Of a stretch of 64,000 nt of DNA, positions 61,252-64,000 are shown piece by piece (position 1 is the first letter of the stretch; each line of letters opens with the position of its first letter). A model generated the notes under the pieces. That model ran no database searches. It was not told the origin of the DNA and saw only the letters and a list, made by a program, of their open reading frames with translations. This DNA comes from JAGHKQ01 sp041920565 (lineage in GTDB: Bacteria; Bacillota; Bacilli; Bacillales; Bacillaceae_G). The stretch is taken from the NCBI GenBank assembly GCA_041920565.1, contig JBHGXS010000001.1:35626-99625 (forward strand). The letters run 5' to 3'. Position numbers and translations under genes: made by a program.

Positions 61252-62238
61252 ATGTTGAATACAGTGGCATATACAGTGGCATGTGAAGGCACAAAGAGAT
61301 ACGGAGCTTCAAAAAACGGTCTACAGCCGCTTTCGGGCGGATTTCAAAATGCAGTTTATGCCTATCAGAAAAACAATGAAGAGTTTATATTAAGGATTTC
61401 TCATAGCGGCAGAAGAACGAAAGATATGCTTCAGGCAGAAATGGATTGGGTGAACTATCTTGGGAGCAGCGGAGTATCGGTATCTATGCCTGTACCGTCT
61501 CTGTCAGGTGATTTGATAGAGTCTGTAGATGCAGAAGAGGAAGAGTATTACGTAACCTCTTTTAGAAAGGCAAAAGGAAGACTGGCAGATGTTACAAATA
61601 AAGAGGAATGGAATCCGGCGTTTTTTCAGAGATGGGGACAGTTGATAGGGAAGATGCATGCTGCAACGAAGCGATATACAGTCAACGAAGGCTATAGGCC
61701 TCAATGGAGCAAAGAACATCCGGACCTTTTAAACATGCGCCAAGAGGAGTTAGCTCCCGTTATTGCTTTAAAATATGAAAAACTGCTTGCAAATCTTTTA
61801 GAATGGAAGAAAAACGAAGATACATTCGGCTTGATTCATAACGACTTTCATCAAGGAAACTTTTTCGTAGAAAACGGCGATATTACAGTATTTGATTTTG
61901 ATGACTGTGCTTATTACTGGTTTGCTAATGATTTGGCAGTTTCATTTTACCATGCATATTGGCAAAGCACATCTTTTAACCCGGACTATAATGACTTTTC
62001 CATAGAATTTATCAGCAGCATGTTAGAAGGATACAGTAAAGAAACGACACTGCATAAGGATATTTTGTGTCAAATTCCTGTACTTCTAAAATTACGAGAG
62101 ATGTTTCTTTATACCCTTTTTACAAAGAAGTGGGATAAAGAGAACTTAGAGGGATGGCAAGAGTATGCGCTGCAAAACTTGAAGCACAATATTGAACATG
62201 ATGTTCCGTATTCTGATTTAGATTTTATGAAGTTGTAA
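61252..62238 (+). CDS. APH/ChoK-family phosphotransferase, second copy
   Basis: This is a 328-residue kinase of the same family as the gene at 30.8-31.8 kb. The catalytic loop LIHNDFHQGNFF, metal-binding FDFDDCAYYW, SGGFQNAVYAYQKNNEEFIL and IGKMHAATK are all present. The start follows AGGAGATAAGGAA. It follows the HipA-like fragment closely, so they were once co-transcribed. Substrate unknown. Confidence 0.85.
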   Translation: MLNTVAYTVACEGTKRYGASKNGLQPLSGGFQNAVYAYQKNNEEFILRISHSGRRTKDMLQAEMDWVNYLGSSGVSVSMPVPSLSGDLIESVDAEEEEYYVTSFRKAKGRLADVTNKEEWNPAFFQRWGQLIGKMHAATKRYTVNEGYRPQWSKEHPDLLNMRQEELAPVIALKYEKLLANLLEWKKNEDTFGLIHNDFHQGNFFVENGDITVFDFDDCAYYWFANDLAVSFYHAYWQSTSFNPDYNDFSIEFISSMLEGYSKETTLHKDILCQIPVLLKLREMFLYTLFTKKWDKENLEGWQEYALQNLKHNIEHDVPYSDLDFMKL

Positions 62239-62242
62239 CTAA

Positions 62243-62621
62243 TTGAATTTACCGGAAAATAGGCCTACAATAAGAGGAAGAAGCTGTTAATATGCGTGTA
62301 ACGTCCATATTATTTTTTGTGGATAATAACTGTTAAAGGAGTGAAAGGGTGAGATGATATCAACTGCTGTTCTTCAAATGGTTTTGGTTTAAATTCGGTG
62401 AACTATGCCCATTTTTACGATTCAGCCAACCGAAAGACAGTGGATTGAGAACCTACTCCCTTTTTCTAATTATAATGTTTTAGTTCGTTATGGTTTGTTG
62501 CAGCCATGGTTTAGCTATGCATGTAAGGGTGAGGCGTCTTCGCTTCACCTTTTTATGTTTATATTGGATTTTCCCTGTCCTTTTTGATTGATGTATTCAA
62601 CAAGAGAAGGAGAGAAATAAA
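62243..62621 (+). promoter_or_regulatory. Attenuator-type leader with short upstream ORF, ahead of an ABC-F remnant
   Basis: TTGAAT (62243-62248) and TACAAT (62266-62271) are 17 bases apart. The leader holds AAAGGAG (62335) and AGGGTGAG before an ATG at 62354 opening a 12-codon frame MISTAVLQMVLV ending at TAA 62390-62392. A terminator GGTGAGGCG-TCTT-CGCTTCACC with TTTTT lies at 62528-62554. GGTGAA (62397-62402), overlapping the end of the small ORF, is complementary to TTCACC of the terminator and could form the alternative fold. This is the layout of antibiotic-responsive leaders of ABC-F genes. Confidence 0.65.
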
Positions 62622-62832
62622 ATGAGTATTCTATATGTTGATCAATTACCGTATTTTTACGGAGATAAAACAATTCTGCGAAATATAAGGTTTCGTTTAT
62701 TGCGAGGATAGCATGTTGGTTTAATCGGAACGAATGGTGCCGGCAAACATATTCCGGTCAGCAGGAAACAGCCAGGGAGGGTGGAGAAAATATGGAGAGA
62801 TATGAAAACAAATCTATCCGTCAGGGAATAAA
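62622..62832 (+). pseudogene. ABC-F ATPase remnant
   Basis: From ATG 62622, with GAAGGAG before it, the frame reads MSILYVDQLPYFYGDKTILR, NIRFRLLRG, TAG, HVGLIGTNGAGK. This is the first half of ABC-domain 1 of an ABC-F protein with a stop in RGEHVGLIG and loss of the Ser/Thr after the Walker A Lys. Sequence after about 62750 (SGQQETAREGG to SIRQGIK, TAA near 62830) may be the C-terminal tail, so the whole middle is deleted. It can no longer act as a ribosome protection factor. Confidence 0.72.
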
Positions 62833-62866
62833 ATAATAAGTAAACGGACAAAAAGGGCGTGAAGAA

Positions 62867-63238
62867 ATGGATGTATTCGGAAGCATCGCAGAAGAAAAGA
62901 TTCGACAAGCGATGAGAAATGGTGATTTCGACAATTTGCCGGGTAAAGGGAAGCCGATGGAGCTGGAAGATTTATCGGGTATTCCGGAAGACCTTCGCAT
63001 GAGTTACAAAATTTTAAAGAATGCAGGCATGATCCCGGAAGAAGTGCAGCTTAAAAAAGACATGTTAAAAATTGAAGATTTGCTTGCATGTTGTTATGAT
63101 GAACAGGAGCGAGCAAAACTCAAACAGAAGCTGGATGAAAAAACGCTGCGTTTTAATCAATTGATGGAAAAAAGAAAAATGAAAGGAACAGCAGCATTTG
63201 GCATGTATCGAGATAAAATTTTGAAGAAAATACGCTAA
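62867..63238 (+). CDS. DUF1992/DnaJC28-like conserved protein
   Basis: This is a 123-residue soluble protein that begins MDVFGSIAEEKIRQAMRNGD and contains FDNLPGKGKPMELEDLSGIP, the signature of the DUF1992 (DnaJ homologue subfamily C member 28) domain; no J-domain is present. It is helical and highly charged. The function is unknown. The start follows GGGCGTGAAGAA. The thioredoxin-like gene follows within 17 bases, so the two form an operon. Confidence 0.85.
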   Translation: MDVFGSIAEEKIRQAMRNGDFDNLPGKGKPMELEDLSGIPEDLRMSYKILKNAGMIPEEVQLKKDMLKIEDLLACCYDEQERAKLKQKLDEKTLRFNQLMEKRKMKGTAAFGMYRDKILKKIR

Positions 63239-63255
63239 AGAAAGGGGAGTATCTC

Positions 63256-63576
63256 ATGGAACAATACACAGACCTGGCAGAAGTAAAAAAAGCAATTGAA
63301 GCAAACAGTCTTTGTCTTCTTTTCATTAAAACGGCAAATTGTGGTGTATGTGATGCCGTATTTGAAAAAACAAACGAATTGTTAGAGAATTTCCCAATGG
63401 TTAAGGGAATACTGCTTTCTTTGGAGAATACGCCGCAGGCATCTGCGGAATATCTAGTATTTACCGCTCCGACCCTGTTGTTGTTTGCAGAAGGAAGAGA
63501 GGTAATGCGTGCGTCACGATTTGTGATGTTTGAGAACCTGGAATATGAATTGAAGCGGTGGAGTGAAATAATCTGA
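63256..63576 (+). CDS. Thioredoxin-like protein
   Basis: This 106-residue protein has a thioredoxin fold with a Cys-Gly-Val-Cys site in TANCGVCDAVFEKTNELLEN and the cis-proline region FTAPTLLLFAEGREV. It resembles the B. subtilis YdbP/YtpP class of cytosolic thioredoxin-like proteins, not TrxA itself (which has WCGPC). It probably acts in thiol redox reactions. The start follows AAAGGGGAGTATCTC. Confidence 0.87.
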   Translation: MEQYTDLAEVKKAIEANSLCLLFIKTANCGVCDAVFEKTNELLENFPMVKGILLSLENTPQASAEYLVFTAPTLLLFAEGREVMRASRFVMFENLEYELKRWSEII

Positions 63577-63580
63577 TAAG

Positions 63581-63614
63581 AGCTTACGGGTGGAACAAAT
63601 ACCGTAAGCTTTTT
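63581..63614 (+). terminator. Thioredoxin-like gene terminator
   Basis: AGCTTACGG pairs with CCGTAAGCT around a 12-base loop, followed by TTTTT. Confidence 0.85.
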
Positions 63615-63692
63615 AATTTATTAGAAATTAAAAATGAGAGGACTCTACTTTTGCATCTAAAAAGGACATTTTTATACAAATATATTTCATAA

Positions 63693-63836
63693 ATTAAAAC
63701 TTATAATGAAGTCTCCAAACAGGCTTTAGACTACTCAGTACAATCTTATTCTTTAAAGCAGGATTCAACATACATACAAAAAGTAATTTCATATGAAATT
63801 CAATTAAAAGAAGAAAGACTGAAGTTAACTCAATGA
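63693..63836 (+). pseudogene. Possible C-terminal remnant of a TPR protein (Rap/PlcR-like)
   Basis: An open frame without a start codon reads KTYNEVSKQALDYSVQSYSL, KQDSTYIQKVISYEIQLKEE and ends RLKLTQ, TGA. The helix-turn pattern fits the last TPR repeats of Rap phosphatases or related regulators. The family call is tentative; it could be part of another helical protein. Confidence 0.4.
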
Positions 63837-63894
63837 ATGTTCCAACAGAATTAAAGCATCTATATATAACTGACTTTCTTTTTCGACATACAGC

Positions 63895-64000
63895 TTAGTT
63901 TAGCCCAAGCCGGCGGAGCACGGCTTGGGGCATCTGAGCAATTTCTGACAAAAAGGCCCCTACCGCTTCTTCGATGGAGGCTTTTGTTGGATGAAACACG
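63895..64000 (-). mobile_element. Transposase 3' end, running off the window
   Basis: On the minus strand the frame at the window edge reads FHPTKASIEEAVGAFLSEIA, QMPQAVLRRLGLN and a stop at 63897-63895. The pattern is that of the C-terminal helix of an IS630-like transposase. It differs from the IS630 tails at 14.9 and 49.15 kb, so it is another element. The 5' part is outside the window. Confidence 0.6.

Noticed and set aside
62405..62587. 60-codon plus-strand frame in the ABC-F leader
   Set aside because: It spans the terminator hairpin, has no ribosome binding site and looks like non-coding sequence; the 12-codon uORF upstream is the better candidate.

Overview
The window reads as a chromosome segment of a low-to-moderate GC, spore-forming member of the Bacillaceae. 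Supporting signs are the gatCAB-dgkB-rlmCD order, strong AGGAGG-type ribosome binding sites, RocR/RocD/RocE, a Bacillus-type adhA and yhfW, a T-box leader, and an rmlACBD operon in the order known from the Bacillus cereus group. I see no tRNA, rRNA, CRISPR array or replication origin. The exact species cannot be told from the sequence alone.

Layout. 0-7.5 kb holds tRNA amidotransferase gatCAB (gatC cut by the window edge), the lipid kinase dgkB, a secreted polysaccharide deacetylase and the 23S rRNA methyltransferase rlmCD. 7.5-15 kb is an accessory redox/detoxification island: MFS transporter, aldo/keto reductase, two SDR proteins, a carboxymuconolactone decarboxylase-like protein, a TetR regulator with its operator, and adhA. 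It also holds decayed relatives of the same families (a TetR ghost, an AKR ghost, a duplicated tetR 5' end) and a mosaic of an internally deleted IS6 element joined to an IS630 tail. 15-26.7 kb has telA and a partner membrane protein, a brnQ pseudogene that still has its T-box leader, an SDR/QueA-like/VOC overlapping operon, transporters and a fatty acid desaturase. 27-34.6 kb has a putative spore-surface protein with a decayed C-terminus, a nuclease-helicase fusion, a phosphotransferase, yhfW and a Nudix hydrolase. 34.8-46.6 kb is nitrogen metabolism: rocR and rocD divergent around a sigma-54 promoter, rocE with its own promoter and a candidate cre site, a stand-alone glutamine synthetase, threonine dehydratase, then topB.

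46.7-60.5 kb is a surface polysaccharide locus: flippase, LCP ligase, several GT2 glycosyltransferases, a polymerase-like membrane protein and rmlACBD for dTDP-L-rhamnose, interrupted by IS630 and IS1182 remnants. 60.5-64 kb has a frameshifted HipA-like fragment, a second phosphotransferase, the remnant of an ABC-F antibiotic-resistance ATPase whose regulatory leader (promoter, 12-codon upstream ORF, terminator) survives, two small conserved genes, and the 3' end of another transposase gene.

Two themes stand out. First, an intergenic repeat built on GTGCAAT-type words spaced about 20.5 bp apart (41-bp unit) occurs at four places, twice leading into a hairpin terminator. Second, there is much recent gene decay, and in several cases (brnQ T-box, ABC-F leader, tetR operator) the regulatory DNA has outlived the gene. 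Several frameshifts fall in homopolymer runs and could be sequencing errors; the in-frame stops are less easily explained that way.
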